Assembly: GCA_023663365.1 (NCBI GenBank)
Contig: JAMPHP010000001.1
Location: 471,042 to 529,082, forward strand
DNA: 58,041 bases
From: Muribaculaceae bacterium
GTDB lineage: Bacteria; Bacteroidota; Bacteroidia; Bacteroidales; Muribaculaceae
Direction of reading: 5' to 3'
Numbering within the stretch: the first letter of the stretch is position 1; every line of letters begins with the position of its first letter. Below, piece after piece: positions 44,048 through 55,915 of the stretch. Made by a program: the position numbers and the translations under genes. Below the pieces are notes generated by a model. The model made no database searches. It saw only the letters and a list, made by a program, of their open reading frames with translations, and was not told where the DNA came from.

Positions 44048-44878
44048 TTACTTCTTTTTTCTTCTCTCGATGATATACTTGCTGGACTGCTTCTTGGGCG
44101 CACGTGTCTTGAGACCCTTGCTGTACAGACCCTTGCGCGAGCGGGGATGACCACCGGAAGCGCGGCCTTCACCACCACCCATGGGGTGATCGACAGGGTT
44201 CATCACTACGCCGCGGTTGCGGGGGCGACGGCCAAGCCAACGAGAGCGGCCGGCTTTACCGGAGCGTTCGAGTGAGTGCTCGCTGTTGCCGACGGTGCCG
44301 ACAGTGGCTTTGCACTCGGCGAGTACCTTGCGGGTTTCGCCAGAAGGTAATTTGATGATAGCGTAGTTTCCTTCGCGGGAAACGAGCTGGGCGAAAGTGC
44401 CGGCGGAGCGTGCCATGAAGGCACCCTGGCCGGGACGAAGTTCGATGCAGTGGATTACGGTACCGACGGGGATTTTGCTCAGGGGAAGAGCGTTTCCGAC
44501 TTCGGGAGCTGCGTCGGGGCCGCTGAGGAGCGTAGTGCCTACTTCAAGGCCGTTGGGGGCGATGATGTAGGTTTTTACGCCGTCGGCGTAGCAGAGAAGG
44601 GCTATGCGAGCAGAGCGGTTGGGGTCGTACTCGATAGTCTTTACTACTGCAGGTATTCCGTCGCGATTTCTCTTAAAGTCAATGATACGGTATTTACGCT
44701 TGTGCCCACCGCCAAGGTATCGAGCGGTGAGGTGGCCTTCGTTGTTTCGGCCGCCGGAGGCGCGTTTACCGACTGTAAGAGATTTTTCCGGTGTCGTAGC
44801 AGTGATGGTACCTTTAAACACACCGATGACTTTGTGACGTTGCCCGGGGGTTGTGGGCTTGAATTTTCTTACTGCCAT
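44048..44878 (-). CDS. rplB: 50S ribosomal protein L2
   Basis: A 276-residue L2. The C-terminal signature [20 protein letters not shown] contains the conserved His important near the peptidyl-transferase centre. The N-terminal OB fold begins around [13 protein letters not shown]. It is 5 nt after rplW. Confidence 0.97.
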   Translation of the reverse strand: MAVRKFKPTTPGQRHKVIGVFKGTITATTPEKSLTVGKRASGGRNNEGHLTARYLGGGHKRKYRIIDFKRNRDGIPAVVKTIEYDPNRSARIALLCYADGVKTYIIAPNGLEVGTTLLSGPDAAPEVGNALPLSKIPVGTVIHCIELRPGQGAFMARSAGTFAQLVSREGNYAIIKLPSGETRKVLAECKATVGTVGNSEHSLERSGKAGRSRWLGRRPRNRGVVMNPVDHPMGGGEGRASGGHPRSRKGLYSKGLKTRAPKKQSSKYIIERRKKK

Positions 44879-44883
44879 TTTTA

Positions 44884-45174
44884 TTAGATGTTGCTAAAGA
44901 ATTCGATGGACTGTCCGTCGGCGACGGTCACGTAGGCTTTCTTCCACATGGCAGTTTTGCCCTTGAGAAGACCGCTCTTTGTCCAGCGCGACTTGTTTTT
45001 GCCGCGCACGATGGCTGTGTTGACACTTTCCACCTTCACGCCGTAGAGCTGCTCTACCAGGCTTTTGATCTGGTATTTGTTGGCGTCGGGCGACACGCGG
45101 AAAGTGTAGCAATTGCGCTTTTCAGAAAGCTTGGTTGCTCTTTCGGTAATGATGGGTTTGATCGATATTTCCAT
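44884..45174 (-). CDS. rplW: 50S ribosomal protein L23
   Basis: A 96-residue L23: [20 protein letters not shown], then [20 protein letters not shown]. It is the docking site for trigger factor and SRP at the tunnel exit. It is 21 nt after rplD. Confidence 0.96.
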   Translation of the reverse strand: MEISIKPIITERATKLSEKRNCYTFRVSPDANKYQIKSLVEQLYGVKVESVNTAIVRGKNKSRWTKSGLLKGKTAMWKKAYVTVADGQSIEFFSNI

Positions 45175-45195
45175 TGTGTGTTACCTCCGGTGGAA

Positions 45196-45816
45196 TTAGA
45201 GTTTGTTAAGCACGTCAACGCTGCCCTCGGAGAGGACAAGCGCATTGTGATTGAGCACTACATACGTGTTGATGTCCGATGCATTCATGATGTTTGCATC
45301 GGGCACGTTACGCATCGACAAATATACGTTATTATTTTTTTCTGACAAAACGAGAAGAACTTTTTTGCCGTCTACTTTAAGATTTTTAGCAAAATTTACA
45401 AATTCTTTAGTTTTGGGAGCGTCAAACTGAACGTTGTCGACAACGATGATCTCACCTGCTGCAGCCTTGAGGCTGAGAGCTGAGCGACGTGCGAGGTCCT
45501 TAAGTTTTTTGTTGAGCTTGAAGCGATAGTCGCGGGGACGGGGACCGAACACACGGCCACCACCTACGAGGACGGGCGAGTTGATGTCGCCGATACGGCT
45601 GCCGCCGCCACCCTTCTGCTTGTGGAGCTTGCGTGTAGAGCCGCTTACCTCGCTGCGCTCTTTCGATTTGTGAGTGCCCTGGCGCTGGTTGGCAAGATAC
45701 TGCTTAACGTCGAGATAAAGGGCGTGCTCGTTGGGCTCAATTGCGAATACCTCATCGTTGAGGTTCACGCGGCGGCCTGTATCCTGGCCTTGCTGGTTGT
45801 ATACTGCGAGTTCCAT
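45196..45816 (-). CDS. rplD: 50S ribosomal protein L4
   Basis: A 206-residue L4. The tunnel loop carries [20 protein letters not shown] and [20 protein letters not shown]. In E. coli L4 also represses the S10 operon at transcription and translation. It is 2 nt after rplC. Confidence 0.97.
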   Translation of the reverse strand: MELAVYNQQGQDTGRRVNLNDEVFAIEPNEHALYLDVKQYLANQRQGTHKSKERSEVSGSTRKLHKQKGGGGSRIGDINSPVLVGGGRVFGPRPRDYRFKLNKKLKDLARRSALSLKAAAGEIIVVDNVQFDAPKTKEFVNFAKNLKVDGKKVLLVLSEKNNNVYLSMRNVPDANIMNASDINTYVVLNHNALVLSEGSVDVLNKL

Positions 45817-45818
45817 GA

Positions 45819-46436
45819 TTATTTCTCAATTAAGACGATCGAACCTTTGCTGCCGGGGATAGAGCCCTTGATCATGATAAGGTTGTGCTCGGGAATCACT
45901 TTGATTACTTGAAGATTTTGAACGGTCACGCGCTCGTTGCCTGTCTGACCGGCCATGCGCATGCCCTTGAATACCTTTGCGGGGTAGGAGCAGGCACCGA
46001 TCGAACCGGGTGCGCGGAGACGGTTGTGCTGGCCGTGGGTGCTCTGGCCTACACCGCCGAAGCCGTGGCGCTTGACAACGCCCTGGTAGCCTTTACCCTT
46101 AGAGGTACCTACTACGTCGACGAAGTCAGCCTCGGAGAAGATGTCGACACCGATGGTGTCGCCGAGGGCGTAAGTGTCACCAAATCCTTTGAACTCGGCC
46201 AAGTGTCGCTTGGGCGCTACGCCGGCTTTGCGGAAGTGGCCAAGTTCGGGCTGTGTAAGGTGCTTTTCCTTCTGCTCTTCAAAGCCGAGCTGGAGGGCAG
46301 CATAGCCGTCGGTGGCTTCCGTTTTAACCTGAGTAACGACGCAGGGACCTACTTCGATAACAGTGCACGGCACGTTGCGGCCGTCGGCACTGAAAACGGA
46401 TGTCATTCCGATTTTTTTTCCAATTAATCCTGGCAT
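45819..46436 (-). CDS. rplC: 50S ribosomal protein L3
   Basis: A 205-residue L3. It begins [20 protein letters not shown]; the signature [20 protein letters not shown] reaches toward the peptidyl-transferase centre. It is 52 nt after rpsJ. Confidence 0.97.
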   Translation of the reverse strand: MPGLIGKKIGMTSVFSADGRNVPCTVIEVGPCVVTQVKTEATDGYAALQLGFEEQKEKHLTQPELGHFRKAGVAPKRHLAEFKGFGDTYALGDTIGVDIFSEADFVDVVGTSKGKGYQGVVKRHGFGGVGQSTHGQHNRLRAPGSIGACSYPAKVFKGMRMAGQTGNERVTVQNLQVIKVIPEHNLIMIKGSIPGSKGSIVLIEK

Positions 46437-46488
46437 TTCTCTGTTAATTTGATTGTTGTATATCTGTTGGATGATTTCTTGTGTGGTA

Positions 46489-46794
46489 TCAGCACTTGAT
46501 TTCTACTTCGACACCGCTGGGGAGCTCGAGCTTCATGAGGGCATCCACAATTTTGGGGGTGGCATTGTAGATGTCGATGAGGCGCTTGTAGCAGCTGAGC
46601 TGGAACTGCTCGCGGCTCTTCTTGTTGACGAAGGTAGAGCGGTTGACTGTGAAGATACGCTTGTGTGTGGGCAGGGGTATGGGACCGCTGATTACCGCGC
46701 CAATCGACTTCACTGTCTTTACGATCTTCTCGGCCGACTTGTCGACGAGGTTGTGGTCGTAAGATTTAAGTTTGATACGGATGATGGGGTTCAT
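46489..46794 (-). CDS. rpsJ: 30S ribosomal protein S10 (NusE)
   Basis: A 101-residue S10: [20 protein letters not shown], then [20 protein letters not shown]. It also acts as NusE, the partner of the NusG C-terminal domain encoded at 312-863. It follows fusA directly (21 nt), with no tuf gene in between. Confidence 0.97.
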   Translation of the reverse strand: MNPIIRIKLKSYDHNLVDKSAEKIVKTVKSIGAVISGPIPLPTHKRIFTVNRSTFVNKKSREQFQLSCYKRLIDIYNATPKIVDALMKLELPSGVEVEIKC

Positions 46795-46815
46795 ATAGTG
46801 ATATGTAGTTTTGTT

Positions 46816-48942
<2,127 letters not shown>

Positions 48943-48981
48943 TTTGCTGTTTCCTCAGAATAATATTCAACAAAAAATCGC

Positions 48982-49458
48982 TTAGAAGCGGAAGTGGGCG
49001 AAAGCACGGTTGGCCTCGGCCATCTTGTGCATGTCTTCTTTACGCTTGAAAGCACCGCCCTGGTTGTTGAAAGCGTCGACGATTTCTGCGGCGAGCTTGT
49101 CGGCCATGGTCTTGCCACCACGTTTGCGGGCGTAAGAGATAAGATTTTTCATTGAGATAGATTCCTTGCGGTCAGCACGGATTTCGGTAGGAACCTGGAA
49201 GGTGGCACCGCCCACACGGCGGCTCTTCACCTCTACTTGGGGAGTGACATTCTCGAGAGCTTTTTTCCAGATGTCGAGAGCAGAGAGCTCTTCGTTGGGG
49301 AGCTTGCTCTTCACGGTCTCGAGAGCGGAATAGAAGATAGTGAACGCGGTATTCTTCTTACCGTCGTACATGAGGTGGTTGACAAATTTAGTCACTCGCA
49401 CATCGCTGAAAACGGGATCGGGGAGTACGAGCCGTTTTTTAGGTTTTGACTTTCTCAT
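48982..49458 (-). CDS. rpsG: 30S ribosomal protein S7
   Basis: A 158-residue S7. It begins [20 protein letters not shown] and has the signature [19 protein letters not shown]. It nucleates assembly of the 30S head, and in E. coli it represses the str operon. It is separated from rpsL by 191 nt. Confidence 0.97.
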   Translation of the reverse strand: MRKSKPKKRLVLPDPVFSDVRVTKFVNHLMYDGKKNTAFTIFYSALETVKSKLPNEELSALDIWKKALENVTPQVEVKSRRVGGATFQVPTEIRADRKESISMKNLISYARKRGGKTMADKLAAEIVDAFNNQGGAFKRKEDMHKMAEANRAFAHFRF

Positions 49459-49649
49459 CTGAGTGTCGGGGAGATTGTGTTTTTGATCGCTTGGTTGCTT
49501 GCTTCGTTATTCTTCAGCCCGAGGCCTCTGCCGGGGCTTACTCAACCAAAAGGGTAGCTGCAAGAAATGCAAAAACGAGTTAAAAAGATTGTGTTGATTT
49601 TACTCGGGTGCTATAAGATTTCTTCACCCGCCTCTAAGCGTGAGGCGAA
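49459..49649 (-). other. Spacer between rpsL and rpsG
   Basis: 191 nt without a gene. On the transcribed strand an imperfect hairpin AGCCCCGG..GCC..GGGCT (about 49518-49540) can form. No T-run follows it. In E. coli the rpsL-rpsG spacer is the S7 repressor-binding site, so a similar role is possible but unproven. Confidence 0.4.
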
Positions 49650-50039
49650 TTACTTCTTGGCAGCACCGGCCTTGGGACGCTTGGCACCGTACTTGGAGCG
49701 GCGCTGAGTGCGATCCTTCACACCTGCGGTATCGAGAGTGCCGCGAACGATGTGGTAGCGTACACCGGGGAGGTCCTTGACACGACCGCCGCGTACGAGC
49801 ACGATCGAGTGCTCCTGCAGGTTGTGACCTTCACCGGGGATGTAGGAGTTGACTTCCTTGCCGTTGGTGAGGCGCACACGGGCAACTTTACGCATTGCCG
49901 AGTTAGGCTTCTTGGGGGTGGTGGTGTACACGCGGACGCAAACACCGCGACGCTGGGGGCAGCTGTCAAGAGCGGGGCTCTTGCTCTTATCCTCCAATGC
50001 CACGCGTCCTTTACGTACTAATTGCTGAATAGTAGGCAT
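49650..50039 (-). CDS. rpsL: 30S ribosomal protein S12
   Basis: A 129-residue S12. [16 protein letters not shown] and [16 protein letters not shown] contain the lysines whose change gives streptomycin resistance in other bacteria (Lys43 and Lys88 in E. coli); both are wild type here. It is the first gene of the str-S10-spc-alpha superoperon. Confidence 0.98.
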   Translation of the reverse strand: MPTIQQLVRKGRVALEDKSKSPALDSCPQRRGVCVRVYTTTPKKPNSAMRKVARVRLTNGKEVNSYIPGEGHNLQEHSIVLVRGGRVKDLPGVRYHIVRGTLDTAGVKDRTQRRSKYGAKRPKAGAAKK

Positions 50040-50198
50040 CTTAGTTGATTTGCTTTGTTACTTTAAATATCTTGTATGTTTATTTCTCGTTTTTGACGCT
50101 GAACGGCGGATTGCTCCATACACTCACAAAACCGCCCATTGCTTTAATCTTCAATGATTTAGCAACGGAGCGGCGCATAAGCGCACTGTTCAACGCCG

Positions 50199-50230
50199 CA
50201 AAGTTAGCAATTATTTGTCTAATAACCAAA
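50199..50230 (-). promoter_or_regulatory. Promoter of the str-S10 superoperon
   Basis: On the minus strand TTTG (50227-50230), a 20-nt spacer and TAACTTTG (50199-50206), close to the Bacteroidota consensus. It is the only clear promoter found upstream of rpsL and likely drives the whole 18-kb ribosomal operon. Confidence 0.8.
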
Positions 50231-50270
50231 CATTTTACAAACTTTCTTATCAAGCAAATTTCAGGGCGAA

Positions 50271-50315
50271 CAAAAGCGGAGGGCTCGGGGCGCTCTCGCA
50301 CTCCCCTGCCCTCCG
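50271..50315 (-). terminator. Terminator of the large secreted-protein gene
   Basis: On the minus strand cggagggc (50308-50315) pairs with gccctccg (50277-50284), with an inner GGGG/CCCC helix, followed by CTTTTG. It begins 24 nt after the stop codon at 50339. Confidence 0.8.
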
Positions 50316-50338
50316 CCGGGAATATTCTTGGGATCAGA

Positions 50339-53300
50339 TCAGCGCACCACCACCTTTTCGGCGCGGGTGCCTGTGCGGCGTATGTAGATGCCGGGGAGCA
50401 GGCGGTCGCCTGTCACTTTCACGCCCTGAAGTGTGTACCATTCGACGGTGTCATCGCCGGCCACGCTCACGTCGCCGACACCGCTTTGGCCGCTCTCGAA
50501 CTCGATGCGCGGAGCGATGGCAAACGAAGTGGGGTCGTCGGTCTGCGCATACCACTTGGTCTCGCCGGTGTAGTTGTAGCTGTCATCGGTCTCACGAAGG
50601 AGGTGCCAAGCGGTGTTGCGACCACCTTCGCCGCGGCGCAGCGCGTACATGGCCACTGCATCACTGCCGGCATCGGTGCTCTCGGCGGGGAAGCCGGAGA
50701 TGGTCACAAAGAAGGGCTCGTCGACACGCACCGGCTGCGCGAACACAAATTCCGTGGGGTCGTTGTATGTCTCGGAAGCATCGACAAGCTCGCGTGCGGG
50801 GAGCGTGGCCGATGCGAGCTCTTCGGCAGGCGCGCCATCGGCACCCACAGCGGTGACTGCGACTTTGACGGGTGCATCACCGGAAATCACCTGTGCCATT
50901 GCAAAATACACATTGACCGAGGAGATGATTGCCGGGACGGCGGGTGCTTCGAAAGCTTCTGCGAAGGCTGTCATGTCGAGCCAGTTAGTGCCTCCGTACC
51001 AGCCGTACCAGGCCAGATCAATGGCTGCGAGCCGGTCGTTCTCGGCGGCGCTGATGTTCCACACGGCCGACTTGCCGCCGGCTTTCACTCCGGCGATATA
51101 TGTCGACGATGAGCCGGCATCGTTTGCCACGGTGAGGTCTACGTCGTACATACCTTCCTTGACATACTTCACGGTGACGCTCTTGTCGGTTGAGGTGCCG
51201 ATGTCGGTGCCGGGGAGTGTCCAGCTATACGATGTGGGCACGCCACGCGAGGCATCGGAGAAGGTAATTTCCTTGTCGAGGGGCACCACAAGCGATGCTT
51301 CGGGCGAATAATAAGCACCGGGGCCAACCTCGATTGCCGCTGCGGGAGCCTGCGCCTTGACCACTACGTAGTTGTCACGCACTTTTGTATCGGTGTCTTC
51401 GCCGCGCGTCACTGTAAGGGCCACAGAGTAGGTCCCGGCCTTTGAATATCGCACAACAGGCGATGCTTCGGTGGATGTGGCCACGTCGGCACCCTCGAAA
51501 GTCCACGCGAAGACCTCGGGCTCGCCGGTGCTCTTGTTGGTAAAGGCTACATCCTCGCCCACCGAAACCGTGATTGAGCTTCCGTCGCCGTCGGGCGCGA
51601 GCACCTCGAAGTCGTCGATTACCACATTGTCGCCATTGGTGAGATAATATATGTAAGCAAAGTATACTTCCTTGCCTGCGTAGTCGGAAAGGTCGGCGGT
51701 GTACTGAGTCCACTTGATGTCGTCGGTAGCAGCATCCTGCGAGGCGAGGAAGGCATCCCAGATTTTCACGGGCTGTGCTCCGTCGATATTTTCACATATA
51801 TAGAGCTCGAGATTGCCATCGTAGATCCACACGGGATTAAAAAGGGCATAGAAGCGGACTGCGGCGCCCTCGGGAAGCACGATGTCGGGCGAAGTAATCA
51901 CCGAAGCATCGCCCGTATTGGCATATTTGTGGTAGATTGAGTACTCGCTGTCGGGGTTGATTGAGCTGAACGGGGGCACGTCTCTGAAGCCGCCGGCATC
52001 CGGCGTAAGCTGCCACTGCGAGCCTTGCGACGTCTTCCACTCGTTTGCTTCGTCGAGTGAGTCAAAGCCGTTGCGGTACACCGTGGTGTAGGATTGAGGG
52101 CCTGCAAAATCGGCACGCAGGGGCATATTCACCGTATAGCTCACAAACTTGGGTTCGCTCCATACATTCTCGCCCACGGCCTGCACCGAGAGCACACAGC
52201 TGTGGTCGATTGTGAGCTTAAGGGTGGTGGAAGCGTTGATTTTGAATTCATCGAGAAGACCGAGGTCATCGAGAGTCATAGGCTCATCGCCGATGTAGTA
52301 CCAGATAGCGGCTGCCCGCGGGTCGGTGCAGCTCACCGTCACTTCGACGGCATCGCCATAGACACCTTCACCGGGGGTGACGGTAAAACCTGCCAACGGT
52401 TCTTTGGCAACGACGGTAAGGGGCAGTTCGATGGTCTGCGGCAGATATTTGTCGTTGCCGGCGAAAGTGGCTTTAATCACGCACTCGCCTACTGCGTAGG
52501 TGTAGATATGGCCGTAGCGGTCGCAGTAGGCAACGGCATTGTTCGACGAGCTGTAGGTGATGGGGTCGACCCTGTTGGGATTGTCGATCAGCGCAAGATC
52601 TTCTTCAAGGAGCTCGATAGTGAGAGCATCCTTCACAAAGCTCAGCCCGGGGCTAACGCGAAGCACATACTTGGCCTCGGCCACGGCGCTGTAGTCCTCG
52701 CCGACTTTGGCCACGGCTTTCACGGTGCAGCTTTCGCTCACGGTGAATGGAGCCGTGTAGAGCAGGCCGCCGTCGCGGGGCGATGTTCCGTCGGTAGTGT
52801 AGTACACCTCGGCGCCTTCGGCAGCAGCGATGCTCACCTCGAAGGGCTCGTCGTAGCTGCCTGCGGCAGGAGTAATCACGGGAAGAGCGACAGTCGACTC
52901 ACCTTCCTCATACACTACTTTGATTTCTTTGATATAAAGAGGTTTGGTGGGGTTAGGGGTGACAAATGAGAGTTCGATGCGGCCTTCAGCACCGGCAGCA
53001 CTTGTGAAGGTGCGCTCAACAAAGGCCGAACCTTCGATAGATGCCGAAGTTGCCCCATCGCAGACCAGCGCTTCCTGCCCTACTTTCACAGCGACTGCAG
53101 AGCCGGCATCGATGGCGCGCGATTTTACGGTCACCGACGAGATCTTACCGCTGAACGAGTCGGAAGTCATCACAAAGCTCTCAGTGAGCACTTTGCCGGC
53201 CTGGCCTACGGTCTGACCCGCCGACGAGGTATAGGCAAGTATGCAGCCGGCATCGAACGTCGCCGTCCACGTCATGCCGCCGAAAGTGCGCGTAAGTGTG

Positions 53301-53470
53301 GTGAGATTGGCGTCGGCCGCTCCTCCGAAATTGTAGTATCCGTTAAGATAGTCGGGCTTATCCTGGGTGGCCGGCACAGGCCAGTCGTAGGACCACTCGG
53401 CAGCCCTGAGTTGCGGCACTCCGCAGAGCAGCACCGCAAGCAGCAGAAGTGAGTAGAAATGTTTTTGCAT
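50339..53470 (-). CDS. Large secreted multidomain protein (chitobiase-like, anchor-J, PKD domains)
   Basis: A 1043-residue protein with a signal peptide (MQKHFYSLLLLAVLLCGVPQLRA). Domains by sequence: a first beta domain; a CHB_HEX_C-type repeat (about 195-270, VYYTTDGTSPRDGG); an Ig-like stretch (275-352); a second CHB_HEX_C-like repeat (360-450); a choice-of-anchor-J-like jelly roll (465-635, WTQYTADLSDYAGKEVYFAY); two PKD domains (640-710 and 720-800, TEASPVVRYSKAGTYSVALT); another beta region; and a terminal module of about 40 residues (WYTLQGVKVTGDRLLPGIYI) resembling the C-terminal sorting/anchoring tails of Bacteroidota. No catalytic domain is recognised. Probably a cell-surface adhesin or glycan-binding protein. 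Confidence 0.75.
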   Translation of the reverse strand: MQKHFYSLLLLAVLLCGVPQLRAAEWSYDWPVPATQDKPDYLNGYYNFGGAADANLTTLTRTFGGMTWTATFDAGCILAYTSSAGQTVGQAGKVLTESFVMTSDSFSGKISSVTVKSRAIDAGSAVAVKVGQEALVCDGATSASIEGSAFVERTFTSAAGAEGRIELSFVTPNPTKPLYIKEIKVVYEEGESTVALPVITPAAGSYDEPFEVSIAAAEGAEVYYTTDGTSPRDGGLLYTAPFTVSESCTVKAVAKVGEDYSAVAEAKYVLRVSPGLSFVKDALTIELLEEDLALIDNPNRVDPITYSSSNNAVAYCDRYGHIYTYAVGECVIKATFAGNDKYLPQTIELPLTVVAKEPLAGFTVTPGEGVYGDAVEVTVSCTDPRAAAIWYYIGDEPMTLDDLGLLDEFKINASTTLKLTIDHSCVLSVQAVGENVWSEPKFVSYTVNMPLRADFAGPQSYTTVYRNGFDSLDEANEWKTSQGSQWQLTPDAGGFRDVPPFSSINPDSEYSIYHKYANTGDASVITSPDIVLPEGAAVRFYALFNPVWIYDGNLELYICENIDGAQPVKIWDAFLASQDAATDDIKWTQYTADLSDYAGKEVYFAYIYYLTNGDNVVIDDFEVLAPDGDGSSITVSVGEDVAFTNKSTGEPEVFAWTFEGADVATSTEASPVVRYSKAGTYSVALTVTRGEDTDTKVRDNYVVVKAQAPAAAIEVGPGAYYSPEASLVVPLDKEITFSDASRGVPTSYSWTLPGTDIGTSTDKSVTVKYVKEGMYDVDLTVANDAGSSSTYIAGVKAGGKSAVWNISAAENDRLAAIDLAWYGWYGGTNWLDMTAFAEAFEAPAVPAIISSVNVYFAMAQVISGDAPVKVAVTAVGADGAPAEELASATLPARELVDASETYNDPTEFVFAQPVRVDEPFFVTISGFPAESTDAGSDAVAMYALRRGEGGRNTAWHLLRETDDSYNYTGETKWYAQTDDPTSFAIAPRIEFESGQSGVGDVSVAGDDTVEWYTLQGVKVTGDRLLPGIYIRRTGTRAEKVVVR

Positions 53471-53513
53471 AGAAATGATAGTTTAGAAATTATACGCTCT
53501 TATAAAATCGAAG

Positions 53514-53544
53514 CAAAGGTAGCAAATTGCCCGAATATATCAAA
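53514..53544 (-). promoter_or_regulatory. Promoter of the large secreted-protein gene
   Basis: On the minus strand TTTG (53541-53544), exactly 19 nt, then TACCTTTG (53514-53521). The TTTG is the tail of the upstream terminator, so the two elements overlap. The start codon is about 45 nt further on. Confidence 0.8.
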
Positions 53545-53592
53545 ATAAAGTCGGGGACTGAAAGGAAAACTTCAGCCCCCGACTTTATTTTG
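53541..53592 (-). terminator. Terminator of the GH20 gene
   Basis: A long stem (53541-53562 with 53571-53592): 16 perfect outer pairs, one mismatch, then ctgaa/ttcag, around an eight-base loop. A T-rich end (TTTATTTTG) follows in the minus direction. It starts 12 nt after the stop codon of the GH20 gene. Confidence 0.92.
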
Positions 53593-53604
53593 TCAATTTA
53601 TCGC

Positions 53605-55854
53605 TTATAGATAGAGCAGCGAGACGGGTGAGGGACGACCGTTGACCCACTGAGTCACACGGATCTGCTTGGCACCGTCGAGAGCCACTTCTTCACCGAG
53701 CTTGATCTGTGCGGAAGCCTCGGTGGGGTTGGAGCCGTCGAGAGTGTAGCGGAGCACCACGCCTTCGGGATAGGAAGTGTTGACGGTAAACTTGCCGCCG
53801 TCGAGCACCTTGATGCCGGGCTGACGCAGGTGATATGTATAGCCTGCGGCATCCCACTTGGGCAGCTCACGCACGAGCACACTGTTGAAAGTGGCGTTGG
53901 AGTAAGTGCTGTCGGGGTTCCATGCGCGCTCGGCGAGGCCTGTCATCTTGGGCAGGAGCATGGTCTCGAGGTTCTCGGGGCCACGGATAGTCTCGGCCCA
54001 TACCTGACCCTGTACACCCACTACGTTGGCGTCCTTGACAGTGCACAGGCGCGAAGGATAGCCTGCAAGGGCTACAAATTCGTCGGTGGGCACACCCCAG
54101 CTGAGGCCACGTTCTTCGGGATGGTGGCTGTAGATCATGTCGAAGTAGAAGTGCTCGACATTGCTGAGGACTATAGGATAGCCTGCGGCAGCAATCTCGT
54201 CGACGATGTGCTTGTTGCGGCCAAGAGTGCTCCAGCAATTGATGGAGTAGGACGAGGGCACGGTCTCGGCGTTGTACTCGGGCGAGTGACCGAGGGCGAT
54301 TTCCTGCCAGCCCGAGAGCTTCACACCCTTCTTTGCGAAGAGCTCGCGGAGGCGGTTCACGAAGTAGGCGTGAACTTCTTTCTCTTCCTTGAAGCCTTTC
54401 TCATCCATGAGAGCCTTGATGGAGGGGCTGTTCATGAAAGCACCGTGAGCGACTTCGTCGCCACCGATGTGGATGGCCTCGAGGGGAGCGCCGGCTTCCT
54501 TGTGCATGTCGATAAATTCGTCGGTGACGATGTCGAAGAGCTTATACGGGCCTTCGAGGGTGGGATTCATCACGTTGTCGTGGAAGTTCTGCGCGCTCTC
54601 GAAGCTGGTATCATCGTCGGCAGCGCGGAGGAGCCAGCTTGTGTCGCCGGTGGCAGCAGCACGGGCCTCCATAGCCTTGATTGCTGCACGGGCATGGCCG
54701 GGAGCCTCGATTTCGGGAAGCACGGCAATGCCGAGCGAGTCGGCATAGCGAACCATATCGACGTAGTCCTTGCGGGTAAAGAAACCGTTTGCAGTACCAC
54801 CGACAGCATCAGGATTGCCATCGCCGGCATAGATCTGGGGAAGATAGTCGGCCACGACACCGTCGGGGATATAGCCGCGGCGCGAACCGAGAGCTGTAAG
54901 TTCGGGCAGCGCCTCTATCTCCACTCGCCAACCCTCATCGTCGATGCAGTGGAAATGGAGAGTGTTCAGGCCATAGATTGCCATCATGTCGATTACACGG
55001 CGCATCTCGGCGGGTGTCTGGTAGTTGCGGGCAATGTCGATCATCACACCACGGTAGGGCAGCGAGGGCCAGTCGGTGATTACAGCCGACGGCATGGTGC
55101 GGGCTTCGGTGCCGAAGTAGTGCGCTATGCGGCGGCCGAGCTGAGCCCACTGCTTCTCTGGAGCCTCCACGGTCATCTTGCCGTCGGCAACGGTGATGCG
55201 GTATTCGCCTTCGTGCGCGGGGTTCTGAAGCACCGAGAAAGTGGCTTCGGCGGGGTTTACCTCACTCTCGCCGCCGGTAAGCTCGACGGTCTTAAAAGAA
55301 GGTACCACATCGTAAATACCGGCTTCGGGAGCTACGAGAGTCTCATTGAAAGCATAGACGGCATCGCCATAAGGCATCTTGTCGCTGCCTTCAATCGAGT
55401 AGCGGCTCTTTTGGTCGGTGAGGCTGCCGTAGGTGAGGGCTGCGGCCTCGGTTGTGCCGTCGGCGAGGACGGTGTGGACACCGTCGGGGGCATAGCCGAT
55501 AGAGCGGAGCGTGCCGCCGGTGAGAATATTGATTACCACGGTGTCGCTCTCGGCAAAGCGAGGCGAAGCGATGGCATAGTAGCCGGGCAAGAGCTCGATG
55601 AGGGTGTCGGCAGGGTTGTCGAGTGTCATCGGGCGCGAGAACTGATTGAAGCACAGGCGCTTCACATTCGAGAGGTCGCCGGTCACGGTGTAGGTCTGGA
55701 GGTAGTGCAATGCGCCTGTCGAGTCGGCGGGTTGGTTCTGCACTTCCCAGAGCACCTTCACGGCAGGTTCTGCGCTATCGGCTTTTGCCGATGTGCACGA
55801 TGCTACACCTGCGGCGATGGCCGGGATGGCCAGGAGCAAGATGGACTTTTTCAT
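53605..55854 (-). CDS. Family 20 beta-N-acetylhexosaminidase lipoprotein
   Basis: A 749-residue lipoprotein (lipobox GVASC, Cys20). After an N-terminal region comes a GH20b-type domain (about 150-255), then the (beta/alpha)8 catalytic domain beginning PYRGVMIDIARNYQTPAEMR. The Asp-Glu catalytic pair sits in IHIGGDEVAHG (about residues 466-467), and a C-terminal chitobiase-like domain carries LRYTLDGSNPTE. It removes terminal GlcNAc or GalNAc from glycans, probably host mucin or glycoprotein chains, at the outer surface or periplasm. It lies 61 nt after the redoxin-like gene, likely in the same operon. Confidence 0.93.
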   Translation of the reverse strand: MKKSILLLAIPAIAAGVASCTSAKADSAEPAVKVLWEVQNQPADSTGALHYLQTYTVTGDLSNVKRLCFNQFSRPMTLDNPADTLIELLPGYYAIASPRFAESDTVVINILTGGTLRSIGYAPDGVHTVLADGTTEAAALTYGSLTDQKSRYSIEGSDKMPYGDAVYAFNETLVAPEAGIYDVVPSFKTVELTGGESEVNPAEATFSVLQNPAHEGEYRITVADGKMTVEAPEKQWAQLGRRIAHYFGTEARTMPSAVITDWPSLPYRGVMIDIARNYQTPAEMRRVIDMMAIYGLNTLHFHCIDDEGWRVEIEALPELTALGSRRGYIPDGVVADYLPQIYAGDGNPDAVGGTANGFFTRKDYVDMVRYADSLGIAVLPEIEAPGHARAAIKAMEARAAATGDTSWLLRAADDDTSFESAQNFHDNVMNPTLEGPYKLFDIVTDEFIDMHKEAGAPLEAIHIGGDEVAHGAFMNSPSIKALMDEKGFKEEKEVHAYFVNRLRELFAKKGVKLSGWQEIALGHSPEYNAETVPSSYSINCWSTLGRNKHIVDEIAAAGYPIVLSNVEHFYFDMIYSHHPEERGLSWGVPTDEFVALAGYPSRLCTVKDANVVGVQGQVWAETIRGPENLETMLLPKMTGLAERAWNPDSTYSNATFNSVLVRELPKWDAAGYTYHLRQPGIKVLDGGKFTVNTSYPEGVVLRYTLDGSNPTEASAQIKLGEEVALDGAKQIRVTQWVNGRPSPVSLLYL

Positions 55855-55915
55855 GTGTTAATTAAGGTATTGGTGTTGTTTTATACTTTTGCGATGGATT
55901 GGTTGTAGTCAAGCG

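Larger units (their letters stand above)
50040..50338 (-). other. Leader of rpsL plus 3' region of the upstream gene
   Basis: About 300 nt without a gene. It holds, in transcription order, the terminator of the 1043-residue protein gene (50271-50315), the rpsL promoter (50199-50230) and a leader of about 155 nt. Antisense and sense reading frames here lack any family similarity. Confidence 0.6.

Noticed and set aside
55885..55892. TACTTTTG on the plus strand between the GH20 and redoxin-like genes
   Set aside because: It matches the -7 box but points antisense into the redoxin-like gene, has no -33 partner, and no gene or hairpin follows. Probably chance.
53830..55908. 692-codon plus-strand frame over the GH20 gene
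   Set aside because: Antisense shadow of a certain gene.
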